In this document: positions 44,571 to 53,793 of the stretch, in pieces
Layout of the letters: each line of letters begins with the position of its first letter
Position numbering within the stretch: position 1 is the first letter of the stretch
Source: Ga0077530 sp035565975
GTDB taxonomy: Bacteria; Pseudomonadota; Alphaproteobacteria; Rhizobiales; Hyphomicrobiaceae
NCBI GenBank assembly: GCA_035565975.1
Contig: DATMRT010000096.1
Span: forward strand, 1 to 64,000
Length of the DNA: 64,000 nt
Direction of reading: 5' to 3'
Notes under the pieces: generated by a model
What the model saw: only the letters and a program-made list of their open reading frames with translations
What the model was told of the DNA's origin: nothing
Database searches by the model: none
Program-made: the position numbers and the translations under genes

Positions 44571-46328
44571 ATGAGCGCTCCACACGCGACCTGGCCGACC
44601 ATCAAACGCCTGTTCAAAGAGCACGCGCGCGCTTATGCGCCGCGCTACGCGCTGGCGTTCGTCTTCATGGCTATGGTTGCGGGCTCCACTGCGCTCACGG
44701 CCTGGCTGATGCGCGATGTTATCAACCAAGTCTTCGTTCAGCGGGATCAGCAGGCGCTGCAATGGCTTCCGCTGGTGATCGCAGGCCTATTCACGGTCAA
44801 GGGCATTGCAGCCTACGTCCAAGAGATCATGCTGAGCCGCATCGGCAACCAGATCGTCGCCAGCATGCAGAAGCGTCTCTACGACCACATGCTCCGGATG
44901 GACATGACGTTCTTCCAGGAGCGGAGCTCCGGCGAGCTGATCACGCGCATCTCCTCCAATGCTCGCGCCGCTCGGGAGATGATGCACCTTCTGGCCGTCG
45001 GCCTCGGCCGGGATCTTCTCACGGTCGTCGGCCTCTTTTGCGTCATGATCCTGCAGGACCCGCTCCTGTCGAGCGTGATCCTCATCGTTGGGCCGGGCGT
45101 TGCGCTCGGCATGAAGCACCTCAGCAGCCGGGTCAAAAAGGTCTCTGGCAGCGAAACGCATTCGACGGCGAAAATCATCTCTGCGATGCGCGAAACGGCG
45201 CAGGGCATTCGCATCATCAAGTCCTTCCAGCTCGAGGACGCGATGCGGCGCCACATGGCTACGTGCATCGAGGCCGTGCAACGGCTCAACAACAAGATCG
45301 TCGCCGTCAAGGCGCGCGTGAATCCGCTTCTCGAGACAGCGGCAGGGCTCGCCATCGCCGCAGCGGTCGCCTATGCCGGTTGGCGCACCATGGCGCATGG
45401 GCGCTCGCCCGGCGAGTTTTTCGCCTTCATCGCTGCGCTGCTGATGGCCGGCGAGCCGCTCCGCCGGCTTTCCCGGCTCCATCTCCAGCTCGTGAGCTCC
45501 GCCGTGCAGGTGCGGATGCTCTACGACATCCTCGATACGCCGGCCGTCGAGGCGGAAGCTGCGCCGAGAGCTCCGCTGGTCGTCACGCGCGGAGAGGTGC
45601 GCTTCGAGAACGTGTCGTTCGCCTACCGGAAGAGCACGCCGGTCCTGAATGGACTGACGTTCACGGCGCCGGCCGGAAAGACCACGGCTCTCGTCGGCCT
45701 CTCGGGAAGCGGCAAGACGACGATCTTCAATCTGCTGCAGCGTCTCTGGCAACCCTCGGGTGGAACCATCAGCATCGACGGACAGGCCATCGACGGGGTC
45801 TCGCTCGCATCGCTGCGCAGCCAGATCGCGCTCGTCGGACAGGATGTGTTTTTGTTCGAGGGGACGATCCGCGAGAACCTCGTCGGCGACAGACGGGATT
45901 GCTCGGACGACGCCATCATTGCGGCGGCGCGGGCGGCGCATGCGGATGAATTCATCAGGCGGCTGCCCGAGGGCTACGATACTCCGGTAGGGGAACTCGG
46001 CGGCCGTCTCTCCGGGGGCCAGCGTCAGCGGCTGTCCATCGCGCGGGCCGTTCTAAAGGATGCGCCGATTATTCTTCTCGACGAGCCGACGTCGGCGCTC
46101 GATAGCGAGACAGAGCGGATCATCCAGACCGCGCTCCAGTCGCTGACGCGCGGGCGCACGACCATTGTGATCGCACACCGCCTCGCGACCGTCGCGCGGG
46201 CCGACGTCATTCATGTCCTCGACCTTGGCCAAGTCGTCGAGAGCGGCACGCAGGCGGAGCTGCTGCGCCACGACGGTCGCTATGCGCGCCTGCACCGCCT
46301 CCAGTTCGAGCATCTGGAAGCTGGGTGA
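44571..46328 (+). CDS. MsbA-like ABC exporter (fused permease-ATPase)
   Basis: A 585-residue half-transporter. Six membrane spans fill residues 20-310 (LAFVFMAMVAGSTALTAWLM first). The ATPase carries Walker A LVGLSGSGKTTIFNLL, signature GGRLSGGQRQRLSIARAVL, Walker B PIILLDEPTSALD and the H-loop VIAHRLATV. This is the architecture of MsbA lipid A-core flippases and lipid-linked oligosaccharide exporters. It is divergent from the glycosyltransferase and near eptA, so a lipid or glycolipid substrate is likely, though drug exporters share the family. Confidence 0.87.
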   Translation: MSAPHATWPTIKRLFKEHARAYAPRYALAFVFMAMVAGSTALTAWLMRDVINQVFVQRDQQALQWLPLVIAGLFTVKGIAAYVQEIMLSRIGNQIVASMQKRLYDHMLRMDMTFFQERSSGELITRISSNARAAREMMHLLAVGLGRDLLTVVGLFCVMILQDPLLSSVILIVGPGVALGMKHLSSRVKKVSGSETHSTAKIISAMRETAQGIRIIKSFQLEDAMRRHMATCIEAVQRLNNKIVAVKARVNPLLETAAGLAIAAAVAYAGWRTMAHGRSPGEFFAFIAALLMAGEPLRRLSRLHLQLVSSAVQVRMLYDILDTPAVEAEAAPRAPLVVTRGEVRFENVSFAYRKSTPVLNGLTFTAPAGKTTALVGLSGSGKTTIFNLLQRLWQPSGGTISIDGQAIDGVSLASLRSQIALVGQDVFLFEGTIRENLVGDRRDCSDDAIIAAARAAHADEFIRRLPEGYDTPVGELGGRLSGGQRQRLSIARAVLKDAPIILLDEPTSALDSETERIIQTALQSLTRGRTTIVIAHRLATVARADVIHVLDLGQVVESGTQAELLRHDGRYARLHRLQFEHLEAG

Positions 46329-46373
46329 GTGTGCCGGCGGCATCAGGCGGGCCTTGGTGGCTCGCGCTCGGCA

Positions 46374-47525
46374 CTATCGCGTGCCGGCCGGAACCAATTT
46401 CTCTTGCGGCATGAAGCCCGCCTCGACGGCGGTCCGATCGAGCATATCGAGGAATGCGACGATGGCTTCGTCACGTGCGGCGCCGCGCCGTGACCCGCTC
46501 TTGCGTCCAATTTCGAGCTCGGGATTGCCAGAGTTCAAACGGGCAACCCACCCCGCGCTGCCGACCTGCCCGGCTTCCGCACAAAGCGATGGGCGTGGAA
46601 GCTCGTGCTCCTTGACCTCGAAGTGATCCCAGACGCCAGGGACTCCGAGACGCCAAAGCAATTCGATCTTGGGGCGGTGCCCGTAAGGAAAGCGTTCGTC
46701 GAACATCTCGCTGGCATCGCGCCGGAAGATGACTTGCGGTTCGTCCCGGGCGTTCGGGCTGTAGCCATCCCGGAGCACATGTGTGTTATCGGTCACCCGT
46801 GCCATGGGCACGACGAAGTACGGCAGATACGGGCGCTGCGTGATGCTGCTGCGCAGGTTTTCCCACGCCGCCTGGGTCAGGAAGCAGTTGCCATCCCATG
46901 GCAGCACCCACTTGGCCATCGTCCGGCCCAGGCTCAGGGCTACATTGCGCGCGCCGTTGTTGTTGATTGCATAGTTGGATTTGCTGCGTCGGATGACCGT
47001 TGCGAGCCGTAGCCGCTCCCTGGCCGAAGCTTCATCACTGGTCGCGAGCAGCCGACGCGAGGCTTCCGGCAGGCTTTCGACATCCCAGGGTTGCTGAGCG
47101 TAGGCCTGAAGGTCAAACGGAATACGGTGATACTTCTGGCCGCGGCTCGCGATCAGCCGGATGATCGCCGCTTCTTCGTCCGAATCGAAGATCCTGTTGA
47201 GGACCCACAACTTGGTACAGTCTTCGAAGGTTTGCTCGTGTTCGAGAATGAAGGCGACATTGTCGCGGGATTGTCCCTTGCCGTGCCGCGGAACGAGGTC
47301 GTTTCCAACGACGCGAAGCAGGCAGAAGGTCTCCGGCTCGGCGGCGAGCGGTGAGTGTTCGTAGGCACGGCGGACGAGACCGAGATCGACGGAAGGCCGA
47401 ACCAAAGTGCCGCGGCTCCGTATATGCCGGAGCATGGGCCGTACCAACTTCTTAGCATTGCGGCCTATGCGGCGAACTTCACGCACAAATTTCGAGGCGC
47501 GCCGGCGAGGTCGTGGGTGTTCCAT
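46374..47525 (-). CDS. Hypothetical protein, possibly glycosyltransferase-like
   Basis: A 383-residue soluble protein that I cannot place. The ATG at 47525 follows GGAGCGTA; the frame extends to a TTG at 47564. Notable segments are PETFCLLRVVGNDLVPRHGK, DCTKLWVLNRIFDSDEEAAI, YAINNNGARNVALSLGRTMA and a KWVLPWDGNCFLTQAAWENL motif, where the WDGN could be a metal or sugar-nucleotide site like the DXD of GT-A enzymes. It has no signal peptide or span. It converges with the exporter gene and lies in an envelope-glycan neighbourhood, hence the weak suggestion. Confidence 0.65.
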   Translation of the reverse strand: MEHPRPRRRASKFVREVRRIGRNAKKLVRPMLRHIRSRGTLVRPSVDLGLVRRAYEHSPLAAEPETFCLLRVVGNDLVPRHGKGQSRDNVAFILEHEQTFEDCTKLWVLNRIFDSDEEAAIIRLIASRGQKYHRIPFDLQAYAQQPWDVESLPEASRRLLATSDEASARERLRLATVIRRSKSNYAINNNGARNVALSLGRTMAKWVLPWDGNCFLTQAAWENLRSSITQRPYLPYFVVPMARVTDNTHVLRDGYSPNARDEPQVIFRRDASEMFDERFPYGHRPKIELLWRLGVPGVWDHFEVKEHELPRPSLCAEAGQVGSAGWVARLNSGNPELEIGRKSGSRRGAARDEAIVAFLDMLDRTAVEAGFMPQEKLVPAGTR

Positions 47526-47790
47526 TACGCTCCAATCGTTGGAATTGAACAAACACCGAAGCAAACAAGAATGCCGATGATCAATCTAGAACCGATGGCG
47601 CTCTATTCACAGGTTAAGCAATGCTCTTATTGAACCGGCGTTTCGAGCTGGATCGAGCGTCGCGATGGCGCGACTCGCAATCTTGCTTGTGTATTGACCA
47701 CGATCTTCTCTTTTGTCGCGCAGACGTGGGCTTCAGAGACAGTCGCCTGAGGCCTATTCTGTGCGGGCCTCTAGCGACCATGGTGACATA

Positions 47791-48540
47791 ATGGGCTTAC
47801 GCAAGATCCTCGGGTTGAGACAACCTCGCAAGTCGGAGCTTAAGATGGCGAAGGCCGCCGATGCTTTGGCGCCAGCCGAAAAGGTGTCTCGCCGCCCCCG
47901 CCTGGCCCCACTTGCTGAGCTTCCGGACTATTCCGCGTGGTTCGAAGGTAAGGAATTCTCCTCCGATTGGCTGTCGAGCAAGATCGTTCCTTGGTTCACC
48001 GCCCTCCGAGACTGGCGCGACGCTCCGGCTGAAGTATTGGAGGTGGGCAGCTACGAGGGGCGATCCGCGGTCGTCTTCCTATCCTACATGCCGGCGGCTC
48101 AATTGACATGCGTGGACACCTTCGGGCTGGAGGATGTCACGTCGGGGACTGATTCTGGCCAGGTCGTCGAGCAGCGGTTTGACGCGAACCTTCAGCCGTT
48201 CGGAGACCGCATGACAAAAATCAAAGGTACAGCGGCCAGCGCCCTCGACCAAATGAGGACCAAGGGTAAAAATTACGATGTTGTCTATCTCGATGCCGAC
48301 AAGCAGCGAGATGGCGTGTTCGGGTTGTCGGCACTCGCATGGCCTCTCTTGCGCGTGGGAGGCATACTGATCTGGGACGATTTGAGGTGGGGCACTGGTA
48401 AAGCCGACAGGGACCGCCCCGAAAGCGCAATACGGTTGTTCTGCTCGGCATTTTCTAATGCCATCGAGGTCTTGCACGACGATCGACAAATGATCGTTCG
48501 AAAATCTAGCGATTGGCCACTCATCTCGGGTTCGAGATAG
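47791..48540 (+). CDS. Class I SAM-dependent methyltransferase
   Basis: A 249-residue methyltransferase-like protein. The glycine-rich SAM loop is VLEVGSYEGRSAVVFLSYM, followed by an acidic strand end (LTCVDTFG), YDVVYLDADKQRDGVFGLSA (motif II/III) and GGILIWDDLRWG. This pattern is common in O-methyltransferase-like or sugar-modifying Methyltransf_24 proteins. The ATG at 47791 was chosen; the frame continues upstream without conserved sequence. It neighbours the GT-like protein, so surface polysaccharide methylation is possible. Confidence 0.78.
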   Translation: MGLRKILGLRQPRKSELKMAKAADALAPAEKVSRRPRLAPLAELPDYSAWFEGKEFSSDWLSSKIVPWFTALRDWRDAPAEVLEVGSYEGRSAVVFLSYMPAAQLTCVDTFGLEDVTSGTDSGQVVEQRFDANLQPFGDRMTKIKGTAASALDQMRTKGKNYDVVYLDADKQRDGVFGLSALAWPLLRVGGILIWDDLRWGTGKADRDRPESAIRLFCSAFSNAIEVLHDDRQMIVRKSSDWPLISGSR

Positions 48541-48632
48541 ACACCATGTGGCGCACCTCTGTGTACCAGTGGCGCGGCCGAATGCTCAAGCATTCTCGAT
48601 GCTTATTTCATTTCAACGGGTTAGGATTGGGA

Positions 48633-48708
48633 TGGTGCCCAGGGGCGGAATCGAACCACCGACACTGCGATTTTCAGTCGCATGCTCTACCAACTGAGCT
48701 ACCTGGGC
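48633..48708 (-). tRNA. tRNA-Phe(GAA)
   Basis: The reverse strand gives a full cloverleaf: GCCCAGG/CCTGGGC acceptor, discriminator A and encoded CCA, D arm GCTC..GAGC, anticodon arm TGCGA-CTGAAAA-TCGCA with anticodon GAA, and T arm with TTCGATT loop. Confidence 0.97.
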
Positions 48709-48785
48709 GTAACGCGGCAGCTCGAAGCCCCACGCAAGCCGCGACCTTATAGGTGCTGAGCAGGGACCTGTCCAGCACCCCGAGG

Positions 48786-49439
48786 CTACTTCGGAAGCAC
48801 GGCCACCCTGACCGTCTGCGCGGCGCCGGATGCGGCGCCGGCACCGTCGACAACTACCACCTCGAAGCTCGCCCAGCGGTCGGCCGAGCCATCGTGCACG
48901 AACTGGACGCGCCCGGCGTCGATATCTGTCTGTTTGAAGGCCGTAACAGCGTCGCGCGGCGCATCTGCGAGCGCCACCCAGCCGCCCGTCGGGTTCGAGA
49001 CCGTGAAGGTGAGGGCATCGGCGTTGTGATCCGGGTCGACGGCCAGGAGGTCCATTACGGTCACGGTGACGGACTTCCCTCGCGAAACGACCAGCTCCAT
49101 ATCGCCCGCAATTTCCGGCGGGATGTTGCGCAGCTCCGCCGAGAGGTCGCCGCCCGCCTCGAGGGCTAGGCTGCCGTAGCGGATATCGCCCTCGACGACG
49201 CCGGTGCTGGTGATCCTGATCAGCCGCTTGATGACTGCTTCGCCCTGAAGCGTGCCGCGGACCTCGGCCGTGTCGACTTTCAGCTTTCCGGCGATCCGGC
49301 CGCCCTCGTGAACGCGCAGGTCGTGCGCTGCGACGTTGCCCTCAACGTAGCCGTACACGTCGATCGCGCCGGCGTTGAGAATGGTGCCCTTGATGATGGT
49401 GTCGCCCTGAATGAGGGCCTCGCGGCGTTTGTCGGCCAC
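48786..49439 (-). CDS. Bactofilin fused to a cadherin/CSPG-like C-terminal domain
   Basis: A 217-residue protein. Residues about 10-105 are a bactofilin beta-helix (TIIKGTILNAGAIDVYGYVE, GNVAAHDLRVHEGGRIAGKL, VRGTLQGEAVIKRLIRI), the polymerising cytoskeletal domain. Residues about 125-215 switch to a beta-sandwich like CSPG/cadherin repeats of surface proteins, with AVDPDHNADALTFTVSNPTG, TAFKQTDIDAGRVQFVHDGS and ASFEVVVVDGAGA. The GTG at 49439 has AGGGGAG seven bases before it; the longer frame to 49493 is created by the repeat B sequence. Bactofilins are cytoplasmic, so an adhesion-like domain at the end is unexpected. No signal peptide is seen. Confidence 0.82.
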   Translation of the reverse strand: MADKRREALIQGDTIIKGTILNAGAIDVYGYVEGNVAAHDLRVHEGGRIAGKLKVDTAEVRGTLQGEAVIKRLIRITSTGVVEGDIRYGSLALEAGGDLSAELRNIPPEIAGDMELVVSRGKSVTVTVMDLLAVDPDHNADALTFTVSNPTGGWVALADAPRDAVTAFKQTDIDAGRVQFVHDGSADRWASFEVVVVDGAGAASGAAQTVRVAVLPK

Positions 49440-49468
49440 AGCCTGCTCCCCTGTTTCCCCACCGAACG

Positions 49469-49635
49469 CTAAAGCAACGGACTTGAAATTCACCTCGACT
49501 CGAGGCTAGGCACGGGAGTGAATTTCAAGTCCAAAGTTGCTTTAGAACGCTATGACTCTAAAGCGTCTTTGGACCTTAAGTGCGACTTTGAGATCAGCAC
49601 CGGGCGGGGGTCGCATTTAAGGTCCGACGCTTTAG
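49469..49635 (-). repeat. Double-palindrome repeat, copy B (inverse orientation to copy A)
   Basis: On the forward strand P2 comes first (49469-49545, CTAAAGCAAC..GGACTTGAAATTCAC arms), then spacer AACGCTATGACT, then P1 (49558-49635, CTAAAGCGTC..GGACCTTAAGTGCGAC arms). Reverse-complementing gives the same P1-spacer-P2 order as copy A, with spacer AGTCATAGCGTT versus AATCATAGTGTT. The centres of the palindromes are not conserved while the arms are. It lies between the histidine-kinase stop and the bactofilin start. Confidence 0.88.
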
Positions 49636-49757
49636 CAGACCGGGGCGCCGCTCCGCCAGTCCGCAGGTCAAGGCAAAGTTAGCGGAGAGGGGTGGCAGAA
49701 GCGAGGCGCGCGCTGCGAACATGGTTGCCGCATCGCGCGCCGTCGCGGCTGCGCGCC

Positions 49758-51305
49758 TCAGCGGGCAGGACTGCGGTCCGGAATGTCGATTTCGAAGACG
49801 GCGCCGGGTTCGGGAGCGTTCTCGACCAGGCGCAGGTCACCGCCGTGCGCCACGGCCAGTTCGCGGGCGATCGTGAGCCCAAGGCCGGTGCCGCCCTTGC
49901 GCGCGGAGCCCTGGAAGGCCTGGAAGAGATAAGCCCGGGCTCGCTCGGGTACGCCGGGGCCGGAATCGCTCAGGCGGATCTGCGTCGTCCCTCCGTTGCG
50001 CCAGGCCGCAAGCGTGATCGTGCCCGGGCCTTCGCCGCGCTGTGACTCGATAGCTTGCAGCGAGTTGCGCACGAGGTTGGAAAGGATGCGGTAAAGCTGG
50101 TCGCGATCCGCATCAACGATGAGATTGTCGTCCACGGCCACCACGAGCACGACCCGCGTCGACGATGAGAGGCCTAATCCATCGCCCACTTCCTCGGCGA
50201 GCTCGCGCAGCACAAGCAGCTCGCGGCGCGGTGCGGGCTCTTCGGCACGGCCGAAGCGGAGCGTGTCGTTGCAGAAGGCGATCGCGCGATCAAGGGAGGC
50301 GATGAGCTTCGGTGCGAAGCTCTGCACGGTCGGATCCGGACTCGACACGAGGCGATCCGACAGAAGCTGCGTGTTGGCGAGCAGATTGCGCAGGTCGTGA
50401 TTGATCTTGCTCACGGCGAGGCCGAGCGCGGCCAGGCGGCTGCGCTGGTTGAGCAGGTGGTGCAACTCGGTCTGCATGTGGGCAAGCTCACGCTCCGCCG
50501 TGCCGATCTCGTCCTTGCGGTCGGAAGGCGAGATGATCCGGCTTGCGTCCTCGGGGCGCTCACTAAAGCGCTGCATGTTCGAGGCGAGGCGCATCATCGG
50601 ACGGACAAGGAGCCCGCTCAGTGTGAAGTAAACGAGCGCCGCCGTGATGACCGAGATGATGATCGAAAGCACGAGGATGTTGAGGCCGAACTTGATCATG
50701 GCCTTCCTCAGCGGTGCCTCAGGCAGAACGACCTCGATGAGCACGCCCGCGCCTTCGTGCGGCAGGCCGACCACGCGCAAGGTCCGATCCCCGTTCGAGA
50801 ACAGCACCTTGAGAGCATCCCATACCTGCGTCATGCGCCGGCTGAAAGGCGAGATCATCTCGTCGGGTGCAGGCGGCGACAGATCGTACGTCGCGTCGAT
50901 CGCCGGCATGGGGTCGGCGGCGAGAATGAGCTGGCGCTGATCGTTGCGCTTGAGAGCGACAGCGCGCACCTGCGCGGTGCGCAGAAGCTCGTCGCGCAGC
51001 CTCTGGGGGACGGCACCCTGGGGAGATGCCTCGGCCGCAAGGGACGCGAGCTGCGCCGACCGCAGGCGATCCGTCAGCCAAGTGACGCGATAGTTCGCGA
51101 CCGATGGCACGAAGATCAGGACTTCGGCCAGCATCACGAAGAGGATCGTAAGGATGAGAAGCTTGCCGGGCAGACCGAGCTTTTGCACGCGCGACTTCAT
51201 GCGCGCGGCAGCCCCGCGTGCGCGGCCCGGTGCCGCGACGTCGATGTCGGCAGGGTGCTCGACCTTCTGGTCCAATTCTCGCGTCCCAAATTGGAGGCCG
51301 TGCAT
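49758..51305 (-). CDS. Membrane sensor histidine kinase
   Basis: About 515 residues. A first span (LLILTILFVMLAEVLIFVPS) and a second near residue 220-240 (ILVLSIIISVITAALVYFTL) enclose a periplasmic sensor of roughly 150 residues with no recognised fold. A HAMP-like linker follows, then the DHp helix with KINHDLRNLLANTQLLSDRL, the phosphoacceptor histidine being in HDLRN, and a HATPase domain (LSNLVRNSLQAIESQRGEGP N box, SDSGPGVP G1, GGTGLGLTIAREL G2). A response regulator is not adjacent. The start at 51305 is uncertain; the frame is open to 51332 and an ATG at 51200 begins MKSRVQKLGLPGKL directly before the first span. Confidence 0.85.
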   Translation of the reverse strand: MHGLQFGTRELDQKVEHPADIDVAAPGRARGAAARMKSRVQKLGLPGKLLILTILFVMLAEVLIFVPSVANYRVTWLTDRLRSAQLASLAAEASPQGAVPQRLRDELLRTAQVRAVALKRNDQRQLILAADPMPAIDATYDLSPPAPDEMISPFSRRMTQVWDALKVLFSNGDRTLRVVGLPHEGAGVLIEVVLPEAPLRKAMIKFGLNILVLSIIISVITAALVYFTLSGLLVRPMMRLASNMQRFSERPEDASRIISPSDRKDEIGTAERELAHMQTELHHLLNQRSRLAALGLAVSKINHDLRNLLANTQLLSDRLVSSPDPTVQSFAPKLIASLDRAIAFCNDTLRFGRAEEPAPRRELLVLRELAEEVGDGLGLSSSTRVVLVVAVDDNLIVDADRDQLYRILSNLVRNSLQAIESQRGEGPGTITLAAWRNGGTTQIRLSDSGPGVPERARAYLFQAFQGSARKGGTGLGLTIARELAVAHGGDLRLVENAPEPGAVFEIDIPDRSPAR

Positions 51306-51500
51306 CGGCTTCACGGCGCTCGGCGCCAGCAATAGACCTGGTGCGTGCGCTGGTCATTCGGGCTGCCGGCGCGATCCGAGAGCCTGCTTCAGCGCCCGCC
51401 CTATGCCGCGATTACCCGCAACAAGTCGACCTGCGAAACCGCGCCGCTGCGGTCTCCGGTCCGAACTTCCTCCTCCACAGGCAGGAAATCCCTCGCCATT

Positions 51501-52976
51501 CTACCCGAGCTTGCGCAGGAGCCCAACAACCTTCCGCACGAGTGGCTTGCTGGCCGAGAGGGCATAGGTGCCCATCGCTGCGCGCTTGTTGATCTCACCG
51601 AGGGTCGGATAGGGGGCTATCCATTGGGTCATGGCGGTAATTTTCAGCCCCTGGGAGATGGCGAGCGACCAGATCTGGATCAGCTCACCGGCCTCCCGGC
51701 CGACAATCCCCGCGCCGAGAATCCGCCCTTTCCGGTCCGTCACGACCTTGACGAAGCCCTCTGTCGCCCGCTCGGTCTGGGCGCGGTCGTTCTCGTGATA
51801 GGGCCAGCGGAAGACCTGGATGGGGCCGTGCTGCTGGCGGGCCTGGTCTTCGGTCAGGCCGACTTGGGCGAGCTCGGGATCGGTGAATGTGACCCAGGGG
51901 ATGAGCTCGCTCTGCACTTTGGCCGGCAGGCGGAAGAGCGCCCGGCGAAAGACGATGCCGGCGTGGTAATTCGCCACATGTGTGAACTGCTGACCTCCGG
52001 CGATCACGTCGCCGATGGCGAAGACCTTGCGGTTCGAGGTGACGAGGCCGGGGCTGACCATGATACCGCGGTGATCGTGCCTGATGCCGGCCGCCTCGAG
52101 ATTGAGGTCCTCGACGTTGGGCTTGCGGCCGGCGGCAACGAGGAGGTGCGTGCCTTCGACCACCTCCGGGCCTTCCGGTGTCGCGATTGTCACCTGAACG
52201 ACGCCCGGCCATCCACCCACGCGCTCGACGCGGACGCCCTCACGGAGCGTCAGCCCTTCCGCGTGCAACCGCTTCAGTACGACGTCGGAGAGCTCGGGAT
52301 CGTCGCGGCCGAGCGCCTTGAGGCCTTCGAGAACCGTGACCTTCGCGCCGAGGCGCAGATAGGCCTGCGCCATCTCCATGCCGACAGAGCCGCCGCCGAT
52401 GACGACGAGATGGCCTATTGACTGGCGGAGATCGAACAGGGACTCGTTGGTGAGATACGACACCTTGTCGAGGCCCGGGATGGCGGGCACGGCCGGGGAG
52501 GAGCCGGTCGCGATGACGAAGCGCCAGGCTTTGACGAGCGTGTCGCCGGCTTCGACCGTGTGCTTGTCGCGGAACCGAGCCGGCGCCTGGATGACTTCCA
52601 CGCCCATGCCGGTGAAGCGCTCGACGGAATCGTTTCGCGCAATGCTGGCGATGACCGACTTGATGTGATCGTTGACGGCGCCGGCATCGACCTCGGGTTC
52701 GATCGATCGGATGCCGAAGTCGCCTGCGGTCCTCATGTCGTGCGCACGTCGCGCTGCCGCGATCAGTGCCTTCGAGGGCACGCATCCCGTGTTCAGGCAG
52801 TCGCCGCCCATGAGATGCTTCTCGATGAGCACGACCTTCATGCCGAGGAGCACGGTCGATGCGGCAACCGAGAGACCGCCCGAGCCGGCGCCAATGATGC
52901 AGATATCCGCGTTGATGGTGCCGCCGTGTCCGAGCGCGCGCGCGCCCTCTTCCGATTCCGCGTTAGACCGCTGCAT
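51501..52976 (-). CDS. FAD-dependent pyridine nucleotide-disulfide oxidoreductase (MerA/Lpd-like)
   Basis: A 491-residue flavoprotein. The FAD motif is ADICIIGAGSGGLSVAASTV. The redox disulfide is GGDCLNTGCVPSKALIAAAR, the NAD motif is LVVIGGGSVGMEMAQAYLRL, and the second FAD motif is FAIGDVIAGGQQFTHVANYH. It has no N-terminal metal-binding domain and no C-terminal Cys pair of mercuric reductase, and the C-terminus lacks the usual Lpd HPTLSE ending (YPTLGEINKR). Such proteins are commonly paired with TVP38/TMEM64 membrane proteins, as here with a 14-base overlap. The substrate is unknown. Confidence 0.85.
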   Translation of the reverse strand: MQRSNAESEEGARALGHGGTINADICIIGAGSGGLSVAASTVLLGMKVVLIEKHLMGGDCLNTGCVPSKALIAAARRAHDMRTAGDFGIRSIEPEVDAGAVNDHIKSVIASIARNDSVERFTGMGVEVIQAPARFRDKHTVEAGDTLVKAWRFVIATGSSPAVPAIPGLDKVSYLTNESLFDLRQSIGHLVVIGGGSVGMEMAQAYLRLGAKVTVLEGLKALGRDDPELSDVVLKRLHAEGLTLREGVRVERVGGWPGVVQVTIATPEGPEVVEGTHLLVAAGRKPNVEDLNLEAAGIRHDHRGIMVSPGLVTSNRKVFAIGDVIAGGQQFTHVANYHAGIVFRRALFRLPAKVQSELIPWVTFTDPELAQVGLTEDQARQQHGPIQVFRWPYHENDRAQTERATEGFVKVVTDRKGRILGAGIVGREAGELIQIWSLAISQGLKITAMTQWIAPYPTLGEINKRAAMGTYALSASKPLVRKVVGLLRKLG

Positions 52977-53793
52977 CCCGTGCCCTCCACTTCTTCAGTG
53001 CCACCGGGATCAGCGCGACGATGCCGAGCAGCACGAGCGCCAGGATCAGCTCCTTGGTCAGAAGGGCGCTGGTATCGATCCTGTACGGGCACGCCGCGCC
53101 CGGGTCAGCCGGCTGGGCTGCGAGGCACGCGTGGTAGCTGCGGTTCTGCGCCTTGATCACGCTGCCGAGCCCCGCCCCGGCGACCGCGATCGCGGTGGTG
53201 CCGGGGATGATACCGAGAAATGTGCCGAGGACATAGGTGCGCAGTGGCACGCCGAGGACGGCGGCCGCCAGATTGACGACGACGAAGGGAAAGGCCGGTA
53301 CAAGTCTAAGGAATAGCAGATAGCTCAGGGCGTTCTCCGAGAAGCCCTTGCGCAGACGCGTAAGCCACGGACCGACGCGTGATGCCATGACCGAGCCGAG
53401 CGACGAGCGGGCGACGAGGAAGATGATCGTTGCGCCCGCAGTTGCCGCGACGACGGTCGCAGGAGCTGCGATCTTCCATCCAAAGAGCAGCCCGCCGGCA
53501 AGCGTCAGCACGAGTGCGCCCGGCAGCGAAAGCGCGACGACGGCGAGGTAGGACGCAAAATAAATGGCGAGTGCGGCAGCGAGATTGGCGGAGATGAAGC
53601 CTCTGAGAGCTTCGTAGTTGAGGCCGATCGTCTTCAGACTCAAATGCTCGTGCCAGCCCGCGGCCAATATCGTGCCGGCGATCGCCACGAGGAGGGCGAG
53701 CGGCAGCCATTGCCGGCGGCGCGGACGCTCGATGGCGGCGTCGGCAGGCGTCCCTCCCTTCGGATCGTTCTGGCATGGTAACGGCGCTGGCAT
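52963..53793 (-). CDS. TVP38/TMEM64 family membrane protein (DedA-like)
   Basis: A 276-residue inner-membrane protein with about six hydrophobic segments. The SNARE-associated/DedA core is visible: LSLPGALVLTLAGGLLFGWK, then FSENALSYLLFLRLVPAFPF and VVVNLAAAVLGVPLRTYVLG. Family members contain re-entrant loops and are thought to act in lipid scrambling or transport. The stop overlaps the flavoprotein start, so they are co-translated. A shared role in membrane redox or toxic-metal defence is often proposed but not proven. Confidence 0.87.
   Translation of the reverse strand: MPAPLPCQNDPKGGTPADAAIERPRRRQWLPLALLVAIAGTILAAGWHEHLSLKTIGLNYEALRGFISANLAAALAIYFASYLAVVALSLPGALVLTLAGGLLFGWKIAAPATVVAATAGATIIFLVARSSLGSVMASRVGPWLTRLRKGFSENALSYLLFLRLVPAFPFVVVNLAAAVLGVPLRTYVLGTFLGIIPGTTAIAVAGAGLGSVIKAQNRSYHACLAAQPADPGAACPYRIDTSALLTKELILALVLLGIVALIPVALKKWRARDAAV

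Noticed and set aside
49440..49493. 18-codon N-terminal extension of the bactofilin (MNFKSVALAF...)
   Set aside because: The extension is translated from the end of repeat B; GTG at 49439 has a proper ribosome site.
51501..52976. Mercuric reductase
   Set aside because: The fold and active-site disulfide agree, but there is no C-terminal cysteine pair and no mer genes nearby; a general MerA/Lpd-like label is safer.
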